DNA from: Hyphomicrobiales bacterium
Lineage (GTDB): Bacteria; Pseudomonadota; Alphaproteobacteria; Rickettsiales; JACKKO01
Assembly (NCBI GenBank): GCA_024236395.1
Contig: JACKKO010000001.1
Coordinates: forward strand, 62,001 to 126,000
Direction: 5' to 3'
Length of the DNA stretch: 64,000 bases
Shown: piece by piece, positions 47,206 to 56,741 of the stretch
Numbering within the stretch: the stretch's first letter is position 1
How the letters are laid out: each line of letters starts with the position of its first letter
Position numbers and translations under genes: made by a program
The notes under the pieces: generated by a model
The model's database searches: none
What the model saw: the letters and a program-made list of their open reading frames with translations, nothing else
What the model was told of the DNA's origin: nothing

Positions 47206-49524
47206 TTAGGCCTGGGCGCGTTTTGGGGCGTTATTTTTGTCCAGCTTCTTACGCAGGCGCTTGGCCGCTTCCACCATGTGAATCAGCGCCGGTTCCACCT
47301 CTTTCCAACCACGCGTTTTCAACCCACAATCCGGGTTCACCCAGATTTGCTCCGGTGTCAGCACGTCCAGTGCCTTTTGCAGCAATTGCTCCATTTCTGT
47401 GCTATCCGGCACCCGCGGGCTGTGGATATCATACACGCCCGGCCCGATTTCATTCGGGTATTTGAAGCGCGTAAATGCATCCAGCAGCTCCATTTGTGAG
47501 CGTGAGGTTTCAATGGAAATCACATCCGCATCCATCGCCGCGATTGAATCAATGATGTCATTAAATTCCGAGTAGCACATATGGGTATGAATCTGCGTTG
47601 CATCCGCCACTCCACAGGAAGACAAGCGGAAGGCGTCCACTGCCCAGTTCAGGTATTCTGCCCAGTCAGCCCGGCGCAGCGGCAGGCCTTCGCGGAAGGC
47701 CGGTTCATCAATCTGGATGATGTGAATCCCGGCTTTTTCCAGATCCTGCACCTCGTCACGAATTGCCAGACCAATCTGCATCGTCGTGTCTTTGCGTGGT
47801 TGGTCGTCACGCACAAAAGACCATTGCAGGATAGTAACCGGGCCGGTCAGCATGCCTTTCATCTGACGATCGGTCAGGCTTTGTGCATACTCGGCCCAAC
47901 GTACCGTCATCGGTTGCGGACGGGAAACATCACCAAAAATCACCGGCGGTTTCACACAGCGGGAGCCATAGCTTTGCACCCAGCCGTTTTTGGTGAAGGC
48001 AAACCCTTCCAGCTTTTCGCCAAAATATTCTACCATGTCGTTGCGCTCAAATTCGCCGTGCACCAGCACATCGATATCGGCTTCTTCTTGCTTGCGAACC
48101 GCGTTTGCGGTCTCTTTTTCCAGAAACGCATCGTATTCCTCACGCGAGATACTGCCTTTTTTGAAGGCGGCACGCATTTTGCGCACTTCCTGCGTTTGCG
48201 GGAAGGAGCCAATCGTTGTCGTAGGCAGAAGTGGCAGCCCTAGGGCTTCTTCCTGTGCCTTGCGGCGCTCCGAATACGGATGTGCACGAGATTTCATGGA
48301 TTCGGCAATGCCCTTAACGCGATTCTTAACGTCCGGATTATGAATCCGGCGGGATTGCGCGCGGGATTCCAGCGCTTCCGCATTGGCTTTCAGTTGGGCC
48401 AGCACACTTCCTTTACCCTCGTTGATCGCCCGGGTCAGCAGGCTGACTTCATCCAGCTTCTGGGTAGCAAAAGCCAGCCAGTTTTTCAGCTCTGCATCCA
48501 GATCGGTTTCATTTTCCAGATCCACCGGCGTATGCAGCAAAGAGCAGGAGGTTGCTACCATGATATTGTCACTACCGCGTGCCGTAACGGCTTTTTCCAG
48601 CACAGCCAGCGCACTTTCCAGATTGGTTTTCCAGATATTCCGGCCATCCACCACACCCAGAGAGAGGATTTTATCCTTCGATAAAGCGCCAAGCACGGCG
48701 TCCAGCTGATCCGGTGCGCGCACCAGGTCAACATGCAGCCCTTGCACTGGCAGAGATGCTGCTAACTCCAGATTATCTCCCAATGCGCCAAAATAGGTTG
48801 TCAGCAGTAGCTTGATCCCGGAGGTTTGTTCCAGCACTGCATAGGCTGTACGGAAGGCCTTCTTTTGGTTTTCATCCAGATCCAGCACCAACAGCGGCTC
48901 ATCAATCTGAATCCATTCCGCTCCCAGCGTTTGCAGGCGCTGCAGGATTTCCTGATAGATCGGCAGCAACTTCGGCAGGTAGTCCAGCGCATTGACACCC
49001 TGCTCACGCTCCTTGGAAAGCAGCAGGAAGGATACCGGACCCAGCACCACCGGCTTCGTGGTAATGCCTGCCTTTTTGGCTTCTTCATATTCATTAAACA
49101 CTTTGCTTGAAGAAAGCGCGAACGCCCGGTCACTCTTGAGTTCCGGTACAATGTAGTGGTAATTCGTATCGAACCACTTGGTCATTTCCATAGCGGTTAC
49201 GTCGGTTTTCCCGTCCTGACGGCCGCGCGCCATGGCAAAATACGTATCCAGATCCATTTCCCTTCCGGAAAAACCATAACGCTTAGGGATTACCCCAAGC
49301 GTGGAGGCCATATCCAGTACATGATCATAGAGCGTAAAATCATTCGACGGAATCAGGTTGATTCCGGCATCTTTCTGGCGTACCCAGTTAGCCTGCCGTA
49401 TCGTAGCGGCTTCCCGTATTAACTGTTCATTGGAAATATCCCCTTTCCAATAGGATTCCAGAGCTTTTTTCAGCTCACGATTTGGGCCAATGCGGGGAAA
49501 CCCCAGAATGTTGGATAACGCCAT
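47206..49524 (-). CDS. metE: Cobalamin-independent methionine synthase
   Basis: Moves a methyl group from methyltetrahydropteroyl-triglutamate to homocysteine without B12, 772 aa, a little above the usual 755. Start MALSNILGFPRIGPNRELKKALES is typical. The second half holds the zinc site: IHTHMCYSEFNDI (His and Cys) and VNPDCGLKTRGW (Cys), with the substrate motif TTIGSFPQTQEVR and the YFGEKLEGFAFTKNGWVQSYG stretch. A strong AAGGAG site precedes the ATG. A structured leader lies upstream, shared with the secB promoter region. Confidence 0.96.
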   Translation of the reverse strand: MALSNILGFPRIGPNRELKKALESYWKGDISNEQLIREAATIRQANWVRQKDAGINLIPSNDFTLYDHVLDMASTLGVIPKRYGFSGREMDLDTYFAMARGRQDGKTDVTAMEMTKWFDTNYHYIVPELKSDRAFALSSSKVFNEYEEAKKAGITTKPVVLGPVSFLLLSKEREQGVNALDYLPKLLPIYQEILQRLQTLGAEWIQIDEPLLVLDLDENQKKAFRTAYAVLEQTSGIKLLLTTYFGALGDNLELAASLPVQGLHVDLVRAPDQLDAVLGALSKDKILSLGVVDGRNIWKTNLESALAVLEKAVTARGSDNIMVATSCSLLHTPVDLENETDLDAELKNWLAFATQKLDEVSLLTRAINEGKGSVLAQLKANAEALESRAQSRRIHNPDVKNRVKGIAESMKSRAHPYSERRKAQEEALGLPLLPTTTIGSFPQTQEVRKMRAAFKKGSISREEYDAFLEKETANAVRKQEEADIDVLVHGEFERNDMVEYFGEKLEGFAFTKNGWVQSYGSRCVKPPVIFGDVSRPQPMTVRWAEYAQSLTDRQMKGMLTGPVTILQWSFVRDDQPRKDTTMQIGLAIRDEVQDLEKAGIHIIQIDEPAFREGLPLRRADWAEYLNWAVDAFRLSSCGVADATQIHTHMCYSEFNDIIDSIAAMDADVISIETSRSQMELLDAFTRFKYPNEIGPGVYDIHSPRVPDSTEMEQLLQKALDVLTPEQIWVNPDCGLKTRGWKEVEPALIHMVEAAKRLRKKLDKNNAPKRAQA

Positions 49525-49549
49525 GTTAGACTCCTTAAACGAAAAAAGG

Positions 49550-49618
49550 CTTGATTCTTCTTATTGTACGATATACCGCTTCGGCTACCCTTTTACGGTT
49601 TTTTGGTGAAGATTCAAG
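49550..49618 (-). promoter_or_regulatory. Possible structured metE leader
   Basis: CTTGATTCTTC (49550-49560) can pair with GAAGATTCAAG (49608-49618), 10 of 11 bases, enclosing a short CCG/CGG hairpin. It is 26 bp upstream of the metE start on the minus strand, and could be a regulatory leader or an operator pair. It does not match a riboswitch class I know. Confidence 0.35.
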
Positions 49619-49679
49619 CTTTTCCTTTATTCCGGCAAGAAAGCTTCTATACTGCGCAAAAAATTTTACAGGAGAGATT

Positions 49680-50177
49680 ATGGCAGAAGATAACAAAATC
49701 CCAGAACAGGTCACTACCGGTACTGATACCTTTCCGGATCGTCAGGTAAAGGTGAATGCTCAATATATCAAAGATTTATCTTTTGAGAACCCGAATGCAC
49801 CCAAAAGCCTGATGCGTAGCAAAGAGCAACCAAAGATTGATATTAATCTTGATCTGCGTCGTTCGCATTTACAAGATAATACCCATGCGCTCGATATGCA
49901 TATCCATGCTAAAGCCTATACTGATGAACAAACGCTATTTGTTCTGGAGCTGGTTTATGGTGGCTTATTCACACTGGAAAACATTCCGGAAGCAGAGATC
50001 GAGCCCGCTATGCTGATTTTTTGCCCAACCCTGCTTTTTCCCTTTGCACGCCGGGTTGTCTCCGATGTTACACGTGACGGTGGCTTTCCTCCACTAACAC
50101 TAGAGCCTATTGATTTTGGAAAACTCTACCTGCAACGCCAACAACAAGCAGGTGGTGGAGAAAGCGCCAAACATTAG
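49680..50177 (+). CDS. secB: Protein-export chaperone SecB
   Basis: A 165-residue tetrameric cytosolic chaperone that keeps preproteins unfolded and hands them to SecA. Features are NAQYIKDLSFENPNAPKSL, the acidic FVLELVYGGLFTLENIPEA segment and ILFCPTLLFPFARRVVSDV-like LIFCPTLLFPFARRVVSDV near the end. The start MAEDNKIPEQ at 49680 has GGAGAG directly upstream, and a TATACT box (49648-49653) fits a promoter; an upstream in-frame extension is rejected. The stop overlaps the convergent dnaQ stop by 4 bp. SecB beside dnaQ is the usual alphaproteobacterial order near the origin. Confidence 0.95.
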   Translation: MAEDNKIPEQVTTGTDTFPDRQVKVNAQYIKDLSFENPNAPKSLMRSKEQPKIDINLDLRRSHLQDNTHALDMHIHAKAYTDEQTLFVLELVYGGLFTLENIPEAEIEPAMLIFCPTLLFPFARRVVSDVTRDGGFPPLTLEPIDFGKLYLQRQQQAGGGESAKH

Positions 50178-50869
50178 TCTCCATTCTTCCCTCCGGAGAT
50201 TTTTTTCCAGAGTGGGTCTTTCAACATTTCAATGAATGCAGCGTGGGCTGTCTGCTCTTCTTCTTTTAATGGGAAATACCTTACGTTTCGTTGTTTACGT
50301 TCCATTTTCTGTTGGGCTTTCTGGTTTCCTGCATTTGACGATAACGCCATGGAAACCTGTAGCCCACCCACCAGCTCCAGGTACATATCAGCCAACAGTT
50401 CCGCATCCAGTAATGCGCCATGCAATGTCCGGGCACTGGTATCAATATTAAACCGTTTACACAGCGCATCCAGGGATGCCGGAGACCCTGGAAATTCTTT
50501 ACGGGCACGCATTAATGTACACAGTATCTGATCCTCTGGAATTACAGGTTTTCCAATATTCTGACATTCCCAGTTAATAAACTTCATATCGAATTGTGCA
50601 TTATGGATCACTAACCTGGCATCATCAATAAATGTCATAAATTCATCAGCAATCTGATCAAATGTCGGCTTATCAGAAAGAAATTCACTAGATAGCCCGT
50701 GTACTGCATAGGCTGCTTCCGGTATATCACGCCGCGGGTTAATATACACATGAAACACCTTACCTGTACGGACATGATTTATCATTTCCACACAACCAAT
50801 TTCCACAATCCGGTGCCCTTGTTGTGGATCAAGTCCTGTAGTTTCCGTATCTAGCGCGATTTCACGCAT
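50174..50869 (-). CDS. dnaQ: DNA polymerase III epsilon subunit (3'-5' exonuclease)
   Basis: Proofreading subunit of the replicative polymerase, 231 aa. The Exo I motif is ALDTETTGLDP (D7, E9 bind metal); HNAQFDMKFINWE is Exo II and HGALLDAELLADMYLEL is Exo III-epsilon. A 50-residue C-terminal tail with a basic stretch should bind the alpha subunit. The start overlaps the coaE stop by 8 bp, making it the last gene of ppsR-aroE-coaE-dnaQ. Confidence 0.95.
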   Translation of the reverse strand: MREIALDTETTGLDPQQGHRIVEIGCVEMINHVRTGKVFHVYINPRRDIPEAAYAVHGLSSEFLSDKPTFDQIADEFMTFIDDARLVIHNAQFDMKFINWECQNIGKPVIPEDQILCTLMRARKEFPGSPASLDALCKRFNIDTSARTLHGALLDAELLADMYLELVGGLQVSMALSSNAGNQKAQQKMERKQRNVRYFPLKEEEQTAHAAFIEMLKDPLWKKISGGKNGD

Positions 50870-51461
50870 AATCCTGCCTTATTTTCTGATAAACAATTTC
50901 CAGCGATTGCTGTGTTTCCTCCACCGTGCAATCGGTATCTATGATATAATTCGGGTTTTCTGTCCGGTAAACGGTTTCATCCTGCCGGGCCATGATGGCT
51001 TTCAGTTTTTCCTGTGTCATACCCGGTCGCGCCAGCACTCGATCCATACGTACTTCGATGGGTGCATTAACTAGAATAACCACGTCACATAATGCATCTG
51101 CCCCTGTTTGATACAACAGAGCCAGCTCCAGAATCGCCGTTGTTTTCCCTGTGTTCCTGGCAGATTCTAGAAAGGCTTCCTCCTCCTTACGCACCTGTGG
51201 ATGTACCAGCTTCTCGAGTACCTTTATTACCTTGGGATTCTTTGCGATAATTTTTCCTAATTGTTTACGATCAACAGTTGAATCATGAACTGCTTCAGGA
51301 AACTCCGATGCAATGGCCTTTATTAGCGCTCGATCCTGTTGATAAAGCCGATGCACGCAGGCATCTGCATCAAAGACAGCCACCCCCTCCTGTGTAGCAA
51401 ACCATTTTGCTGCTGTGGATTTTCCGGAACCTATTGGCCCGGTAATACCAATAACAATCAT
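50862..51461 (-). CDS. coaE: Dephospho-CoA kinase
   Basis: Last step of coenzyme A synthesis, phosphorylating the 3'-OH of dephospho-CoA, 199 aa. The P-loop is GPIGSGKST (8-16), then FDADACVHRLYQQD and ELALLYQTGADALCDVVILV, which replaces the more usual DIPLLFE motif. The lid region contains RVLARPGMTQEKLKAIMARQ. The start overlaps aroE by 4 bp and the stop overlaps dnaQ. Base composition is AT-richer than in most of the window, as for the whole operon. Confidence 0.94.
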   Translation of the reverse strand: MIVIGITGPIGSGKSTAAKWFATQEGVAVFDADACVHRLYQQDRALIKAIASEFPEAVHDSTVDRKQLGKIIAKNPKVIKVLEKLVHPQVRKEEEAFLESARNTGKTTAILELALLYQTGADALCDVVILVNAPIEVRMDRVLARPGMTQEKLKAIMARQDETVYRTENPNYIIDTDCTVEETQQSLEIVYQKIRQDYA

Positions 51462-52333
51462 ACATGACCCCTGGCTTCTAAAACGATATTTCTTAACTCT
51501 TGTGTCACTTCTGGTTTCTTACCAAACCATCCTTCAAAGCCAGGTACCGCCTGGTGTAATAGCATACCAAGACCATCCACTATTCTATTCCCTCTGCCCT
51601 CTGCTTCCTTCAGTAACTCCGTTTTAAGTGGAACATATACAATGTCCGTGACTACAGCGTCCGGATGTAAATTTGTCAGTGGTATATTCAGTGAGGGTTT
51701 TCCTAGCATTCCTAATGACGTTGTATTAACAAGAAATCCAACTTCCATTAACGGTAGTTCCCTTTGTTCCCATGGAATGACCTGTATTTTTTCTCCATAT
51801 TTTGTTTCTATATATACGGCTTTAAGCGCTTCAGCTGTTGATTGCGTCCGGTTACTGAGAATAACCGGTATATCTTGCCGGTAGAGACAATACAGCACTC
51901 CCCTCGCAGCCCCACCCGCACCCAATACCATTACCGGACGGCCAGACTTGCGAAGTTGTTCGAAGAAACCGGGAACGTGTTGTAAAATATTTTGTTCAAA
52001 TCCATACCAATCGGTATTAGTGGCATCACAAATTTCTCCATCTTTACAAAACACTGTATTTACCGCTCCAATCCGTCGGACAGCTTCATCCCTCACATAT
52101 TCTTCTAATACATAAAATGCTGATTCTTTAAAGGGTAGGGTAATATTTATCCCACAGAATATGGAAGGCATTTCCCCTAATAGAAAGGCTTCTAACTGCT
52201 CCGGTTTAACCTCATGCGTAATATAATCGCCTTGGATGTTATAGCGCTTGAGCCAGTAACGATGTACAACCGGTGATAGCGAGTGCTGAACCGGATAACC
52301 AATGACTGCAGCGGTATTAGGCAAGTCCTTCAC
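51458..52333 (-). CDS. aroE: Shikimate dehydrogenase
   Basis: Reduces 3-dehydroshikimate to shikimate with NADPH. Substrate motif AVIGYPVQHSLSPVVHRYW near the start, catalytic Lys in NITLPFKESAFY, ATNTDWYGFEQN, and the NADP motif VLGAGGAARGVLYCL. The GTG at 52333 is taken as start: it has GGGAG 10 bases upstream and gives a normal N-terminus of about 291 aa; an ATG at 52360 adds nine odd residues. It overlaps the ppsR end. The maf gene that often lies between ppsR and aroE is missing. Confidence 0.93.
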   Translation of the reverse strand: MKDLPNTAAVIGYPVQHSLSPVVHRYWLKRYNIQGDYITHEVKPEQLEAFLLGEMPSIFCGINITLPFKESAFYVLEEYVRDEAVRRIGAVNTVFCKDGEICDATNTDWYGFEQNILQHVPGFFEQLRKSGRPVMVLGAGGAARGVLYCLYRQDIPVILSNRTQSTAEALKAVYIETKYGEKIQVIPWEQRELPLMEVGFLVNTTSLGMLGKPSLNIPLTNLHPDAVVTDIVYVPLKTELLKEAEGRGNRIVDGLGMLLHQAVPGFEGWFGKKPEVTQELRNIVLEARGHV

Positions 52334-53150
52334 GTTCCAGTTTCTCCCGGTGTTTTGCATAATGCTGCATGATCGTGGCTGTTGTTTCTTCTACTGATTT
52401 ACGGGTCACATCAATGACTGGCCACCTATATTTGCTGAATAATTTACGCGTTTCAACGACTTCCTGCTTAATTGCTTCAATATCCACATAGGAAGTATCG
52501 CGATTTTCATTTATTTGTTGTAACCGAGTTTTACGTATCTGTTGTAAACGCTCTGGGTTAATCACTAGTCCTATAATCAATGGTTGTTTCAGTGCAAATA
52601 AATTTTCTGGAAGCGGACACCCACTCACATAAGGAATATTTGCAGCCCTTAATCCCCGATAAGAAAGGTAAACACACGTTGGTGTTTTGGAGGTACGGGA
52701 TGCTCCTATCAATACCACATCCGCTTCTTCCAGTTCATGCGTATTTTGTCCATCATCATGGGCGAGTGAAAAATTAATTGCTTCCACCCGGGAAAAATAT
52801 TCTTCATCCAACACATGCTGTCGTCCTGCATGCCCGCTTGCTTCTACTCCTATATAATTCGATATTTCACTAATCACCCTGGATAACACCGGAACGCAGG
52901 GAATCTTCAGTTTTCGACATTCATTTTTTAATATCCGACTCAGTTCCTCATTAATGATTGTAAACAGAACAACACCGGGCCGTTCACGAATACCATCCAG
53001 TACTTTTTCCATCTGACCACGGGTACGTACCAGTGACCACACATGTTCGTCCGCCTCTACTTCATCATATTGTGAAAGTACTGAACGTGCAACACTACTA
53101 ACCGTCTCTCCGGTTGAGTCTGATACCAAGTGTAAGTGAAACTGATTCAT
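52317..53150 (-). CDS. ppsR: Pyruvate,phosphate dikinase/PEP synthase regulatory protein (DUF299)
   Basis: Bifunctional kinase/pyrophosphorylase that controls PEP synthase or PPDK. Motifs are HLVSDSTGETVSSVARSVLSQ at the start, the P-loop-like GASRTSKTPTCVYLSYRG, and PYVSGCPLPENLF. The start MNQFHLHLVSDSTGE at 53150 fits the family; an in-frame ATG at 53186 would place a perfect DnaA box inside the coding region. In alphaproteobacteria this gene and hemE commonly flank oriC, as here. First gene of the ppsR-aroE-coaE-dnaQ operon. Confidence 0.93.
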   Translation of the reverse strand: MNQFHLHLVSDSTGETVSSVARSVLSQYDEVEADEHVWSLVRTRGQMEKVLDGIRERPGVVLFTIINEELSRILKNECRKLKIPCVPVLSRVISEISNYIGVEASGHAGRQHVLDEEYFSRVEAINFSLAHDDGQNTHELEEADVVLIGASRTSKTPTCVYLSYRGLRAANIPYVSGCPLPENLFALKQPLIIGLVINPERLQQIRKTRLQQINENRDTSYVDIEAIKQEVVETRKLFSKYRWPVIDVTRKSVEETTATIMQHYAKHREKLEREGLA

Positions 53151-53168
53151 ATCCTTCTGTGATAAGCC

Positions 53169-53177
53169 TGTGGATAA
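53169..53177 (-). promoter_or_regulatory. DnaA box, perfect consensus
   Basis: Reads TTATCCACA on the minus strand. It lies 19 bp upstream of the preferred ppsR start. Confidence 0.75.
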
Positions 53178-53248
53178 ATCCTGCATTAATTTATGAATTT
53201 TCCTTTCATTTTATAACCTGTAACATTTATCCTAACGTTTTTCATGTG

Positions 53249-53257
53249 TTATGCACA
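53249..53257 (+). promoter_or_regulatory. DnaA box, TTATGCACA
   Basis: Matches the relaxed consensus TTATNCACA on the plus strand, inside the AT-rich gap. Confidence 0.65.
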
Positions 53258-53567
53258 GTATAGATTTTATCATTTCTACTGTGGAAGATAATGTTTGATA
53301 TATCAATCTATCCGCTGTTTTCACAATGTACATTTTATCATTCATTTTCAGTGCAATATATTATTAATCCACAGAATTTTTCATTACTATTTTATCTGGA
53401 TAAAATAGCTATATCAAAATGTATATTCTGTGAATTATTTGTTTTTCACTTCTATTATTAAAACAACTAATCTTTTTTCACTTTTATTTATATTAACAAA
53501 CACAGATTACTTTTCATGTCATGATATGTTTTATTTCCTTTCAAAATAAAACCGTATAGAAAACACC

Positions 53568-54614
53568 ATGCGAGAAAATTCTACAAAAAAATTACTTTCC
53601 GTTTTACAGGGACATATTTCCGAAATCCCTCCTGTTTGGCTAATGCGACAAGCAGGACGTTATTTGCCAGAATACAGGGAAATCCGCAGTAAAGTCCCCT
53701 CTTTTCTAGACTTGTGTTATACACCTGATTTAGCGACAGAGGTGACATTGCAACCGATCCGAAGGTTTGGTTTTGATGCGGCGATCCTGTTTTCCGATAT
53801 TCTGGTGGTACCGCATGGGCTTGGGTGCCATGTGGCATTTCAAGATGGCGAAGGTCCGGTCGTACAGGCAATCACGGGGGAAGATGATTTTGCGATTCTC
53901 CAGCCCGAGCGGGTGACAGAGCATCTCGTCCCGGTTTATGAAGCGGTACGGAATATCCGTACCGCACTACCAGAATCCGTCACATTGATTGGATTTGCCG
54001 GAGCGCCATGGACGGTGGCAACCTATATGCTGGAAGGGAAAACCAGTAAACAGTTTCAAACGGCAAAGAAATTTGCCTACCAACGCCCCGACTTATTTCA
54101 GAAATTACTGGATATTCTGGTGGAAAGTACGGCACAGCATCTCATCTTTCAGGCAAAAGCCGGGGCGGAAGTATTACAGATTTTTGATTCCTGGGCCGGA
54201 GTAGTACCGGCACCGGTATTTGATGCATGGATTGTTGCTCCTACGCATGCGATTGTAGAAAAAGTGCAGGCAACCGTGCCGGGTATCCCTATTATCGGCT
54301 TTCCGAAAGGAGTCGGATTACAATTTTCCCGCTATGCCAAACAAACAGGAATCACAGCCATAGGCCTGGATTATACAGTACCGGTTTCCTATCCGGCGGA
54401 GCAACTTCCACAACCATTTCCGGTGCAGGGAAATCTGGATCCGGTTCAACTCCTCGCCAGTAAGGAAGGAACCATTGCAGGCGTCAGGAAAATTAAACAG
54501 GCCTGGAAAGACCGGCCTTACATACTAAATCTTGGACACGGTATTTTACCTTCTACTCCCATTTCACACGTTGAAACGCTAATTGAAACGGTAAGGAATA
54601 ATCATGTGGGATAA
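53568..54614 (+). CDS. hemE: Uroporphyrinogen decarboxylase
   Basis: Removes four acetate carboxyls from uroporphyrinogen III to give coproporphyrinogen III in heme synthesis, 348 aa. The N-terminal signature PPVWLMRQAGRYLPEYREIR, catalytic Asp in AAILFSDILVVPHGLG, GFAGAPWTVATYMLEGK and LNLGHGILPSTP are all present. The region before the ATG has no strong Shine-Dalgarno sequence. Its 3' end overlaps hemJ by 11 bp. The position next to oriC is conserved in alphaproteobacteria. Confidence 0.96.
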   Translation: MRENSTKKLLSVLQGHISEIPPVWLMRQAGRYLPEYREIRSKVPSFLDLCYTPDLATEVTLQPIRRFGFDAAILFSDILVVPHGLGCHVAFQDGEGPVVQAITGEDDFAILQPERVTEHLVPVYEAVRNIRTALPESVTLIGFAGAPWTVATYMLEGKTSKQFQTAKKFAYQRPDLFQKLLDILVESTAQHLIFQAKAGAEVLQIFDSWAGVVPAPVFDAWIVAPTHAIVEKVQATVPGIPIIGFPKGVGLQFSRYAKQTGITAIGLDYTVPVSYPAEQLPQPFPVQGNLDPVQLLASKEGTIAGVRKIKQAWKDRPYILNLGHGILPSTPISHVETLIETVRNNHVG

Positions 54615-55047
54615 CTATTATCTATGGCTGAAAGCACTGCACATTATTGCGGTGATTAGCTGGATGGCAGGGATGCTCTATTTGCCGCGTCTGTTTGTGT
54701 ATCATACGCAGGTGGAAAAAGGATCGGAAGCCTCTGAAATGCTGAAAGTGATGGAACGGCGCTTGTTGCGTTACATCATCAACCCAGCGATGATTATGAG
54801 CTTCATTATTGGAATTTTGCTGATTATTGAAACCAAACTAGGGGCTCCAGGCGGAGCAAAATGGATTCATGTAAAAATCGGTCTTCTTTTATTAATGGTT
54901 ACGGTCCATGGGATACTGGCACGGCATCGAAAACAGTTTGTACGGGATGCTAATATTCATAGTGCCCGTTATTACAGGATATTAAACGAAATTCCGACTG
55001 TTCTAATGATTTTTATCGTAATTTTGGCAGTTCTAAAACCCTTTTAG
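54604..55047 (+). CDS. hemJ: Protoporphyrinogen IX oxidase HemJ
   Basis: A 147-residue inner-membrane protein of the HemJ (UPF0093) family, which oxidises protoporphyrinogen IX to protoporphyrin IX. Four membrane helices are predicted. Typical are WLKALHIIAVISWMAGMLYLPRLFVYH near the start, holding conserved His residues, and WIHVKIGLLLLMVTVHGILA. The overlap with hemE makes a heme operon of two steps that are not consecutive in the pathway. Confidence 0.93.
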   Translation: MWDNYYLWLKALHIIAVISWMAGMLYLPRLFVYHTQVEKGSEASEMLKVMERRLLRYIINPAMIMSFIIGILLIIETKLGAPGGAKWIHVKIGLLLLMVTVHGILARHRKQFVRDANIHSARYYRILNEIPTVLMIFIVILAVLKPF

Positions 55048-55066
55048 TTAAACATATAATAAAAAA

Positions 55067-55094
55067 TTGACAATACTGCCAGAATTGTTAGACT
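55067..55094 (+). promoter_or_regulatory. Promoter for rho
   Basis: A perfect TTGACA (55067-55072), 16-bp spacer and TAGACT (55089-55094, four of six). Transcription would start near 55101 and leave a leader of about 110 bases before the rho ATG, a usual arrangement for Rho self-control. Confidence 0.6.
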
Positions 55095-55213
55095 AAATGG
55101 CAGGCAAACTCACATGCCGACCATTCCATCCAATCAATTTTCAGGTAGTCTCTACAGGCTGGTACGCCGTTTTCACTCACCATTTCCGACACAACCATTC
55201 AGAAAGTCATACT

Positions 55214-56725
55214 ATGCCAACAGAACCGCAGGAAAAGCAAGGTCGCGCTTCCGATTATTCCAGAGATAATAACCGGGGACGTCGTAATCCGCGTCATGGA
55301 AATCGCTCGAGCGGAAATCGCCGCCAGACAGCAAACCAGTTCAACGATAGTGGTATGCAACAACCGACCCATCCTGAGAAGTATCTGCCAAAAGAAACGG
55401 ATGAGCTGGAACAGGCGGATGAGCAAAATAATAAACCGAGAGGTGAAGTACCAGGCGGTGTCCTGCGGATCAAGGATCTGAAAAATAAAAAGCCGGAAGA
55501 GTTAATTGCACTGGCAGAAGAAGCTGGAATTGATAACGCGGGAGGGATGCTGAAACAGGAAATTATTTACGCGATCCTACGTCAGATGGCCAGCCTGGAA
55601 GGAACCATTATTGCAGAAGGGGTGTTGGAAGTACTGCCAGACGGATTTGGATTCCTGCGTTCCCCGGAAGCCAATTACCTCGCCGGGCCGGATGATATCT
55701 ATGTGTCGCCAAGCCAGATTCGTCGGTTTTCCCTGCTGACCGGAGATACGCTGGAAGGAGAAATCCGCCAGCCAAAAAGCGGAGAGCGCTATTTTGCCCT
55801 ATATAAAGTGGATAAAATTAATGGCGTTGAACCGGCAAAGGCAAAGCATAAAATTAACTTCGATAACCTGACACCGCTTTATCCGAATGAACGTCTGCAC
55901 ATGGAATCGGATATCCATGACGGTAAGAAAAAGGATATGAGTGCCCGGGTAATTGACCTGATTGCACCTATTGGCAAAGGTCAGCGTGCGCTCATTACTG
56001 CTCCGCCTCGCACGGGTAAAACCATCCTGCTGCAAAATATTGCGCATGCCATTACCGCAAACCATCCTGAAGCAGTGCTGATGGTGCTGCTGATTGATGA
56101 ACGTCCGGAAGAGGTAACGGATATGCAGCGTTCGGTCAAAGGGGAAGTCGTCAGTTCTACATTTGATGAACCCGCTCAGCGTCACGTGCAGCTATCAGAA
56201 ATGCTGATTGCCAAGGCAAAGCGCCTAGTAGAACAAGGCAAGGATGTGGTGATTCTTCTGGATTCAATTACCCGTCTGGCCCGTGCATACAATGCCGTAG
56301 TGCCTTCCTCCGGGAAGGTATTGACCGGTGGGGTGGATGCGAACGCATTGCAACGTCCGAAGCGTTTCTTTGGCGCGGCACGAAATATCGAAGAAGGTGG
56401 TTCTTTAACAATTATTGCTACTGCGCTGATTGATACCGGTTCTCGGATGGATGAAGTCATTTTCGAAGAATTTAAGGGAACGGGTAACTGTGAAATTATT
56501 CTGGATCGTAAGCTTTCTGAAAAACGCGTCTTCCCGGCAATTGATATACTGCGTTCAGGAACACGCCATGAGGAACAGCTTTACGGGCCAGGCGAAATGC
56601 AGAAGGTTTGGATTCTGCGCAAAATACTGCAGCCGATGAGTACCATTGATGCAATGGAATTCCTCAACAGTAAATTGCAGGAAACCAAAACCAATGATGA
56701 TTTCTTCGATACGATGAATTCGTAA
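55214..56725 (+). CDS. rho: Transcription termination factor Rho
   Basis: Hexameric RNA helicase that ends transcription, 503 aa. The first 85 residues are a disordered Arg/Asn/Gln-rich extension ([19 protein letters not shown]), longer than in E. coli. The N-terminal RNA-binding domain holds [21 protein letters not shown]. The ATPase core has P-loop APPRTGKT (263-270), [17 protein letters not shown], and [15 protein letters not shown]. The start [10 protein letters not shown] at 55214 is preferred; an in-frame extension to 55097 lies in the leader just after the promoter and has no ribosome-binding site. Confidence 0.96.
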   Translation: MPTEPQEKQGRASDYSRDNNRGRRNPRHGNRSSGNRRQTANQFNDSGMQQPTHPEKYLPKETDELEQADEQNNKPRGEVPGGVLRIKDLKNKKPEELIALAEEAGIDNAGGMLKQEIIYAILRQMASLEGTIIAEGVLEVLPDGFGFLRSPEANYLAGPDDIYVSPSQIRRFSLLTGDTLEGEIRQPKSGERYFALYKVDKINGVEPAKAKHKINFDNLTPLYPNERLHMESDIHDGKKKDMSARVIDLIAPIGKGQRALITAPPRTGKTILLQNIAHAITANHPEAVLMVLLIDERPEEVTDMQRSVKGEVVSSTFDEPAQRHVQLSEMLIAKAKRLVEQGKDVVILLDSITRLARAYNAVVPSSGKVLTGGVDANALQRPKRFFGAARNIEEGGSLTIIATALIDTGSRMDEVIFEEFKGTGNCEIILDRKLSEKRVFPAIDILRSGTRHEEQLYGPGEMQKVWILRKILQPMSTIDAMEFLNSKLQETKTNDDFFDTMNS

Positions 56726-56741
56726 ACTTGGAATAATGGAT

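Larger units (their letters stand above)
53151..53567. other. oriC: Probable chromosomal replication origin (oriC)
   Basis: A 417-bp gene-free, strongly AT-rich gap between divergent ppsR and hemE, the classical alphaproteobacterial origin position. DnaA-box candidates: TGTGGATAA (53169-53177, perfect), TTATGCACA (53249-53257, fits TTATNCACA), TAATCCACA (53365-53373, one mismatch) and TCTGGATAA (53395-53403, one mismatch). TTTTATC-TG-GATAAAA (53390-53405) is a perfect palindrome. From about 53405 to 53540 the sequence is almost entirely A/T, a likely unwinding element. No perfect TTAA-N7-TTAA CtrA site was noticed. The hemE promoter must also lie here. Confidence 0.78.
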
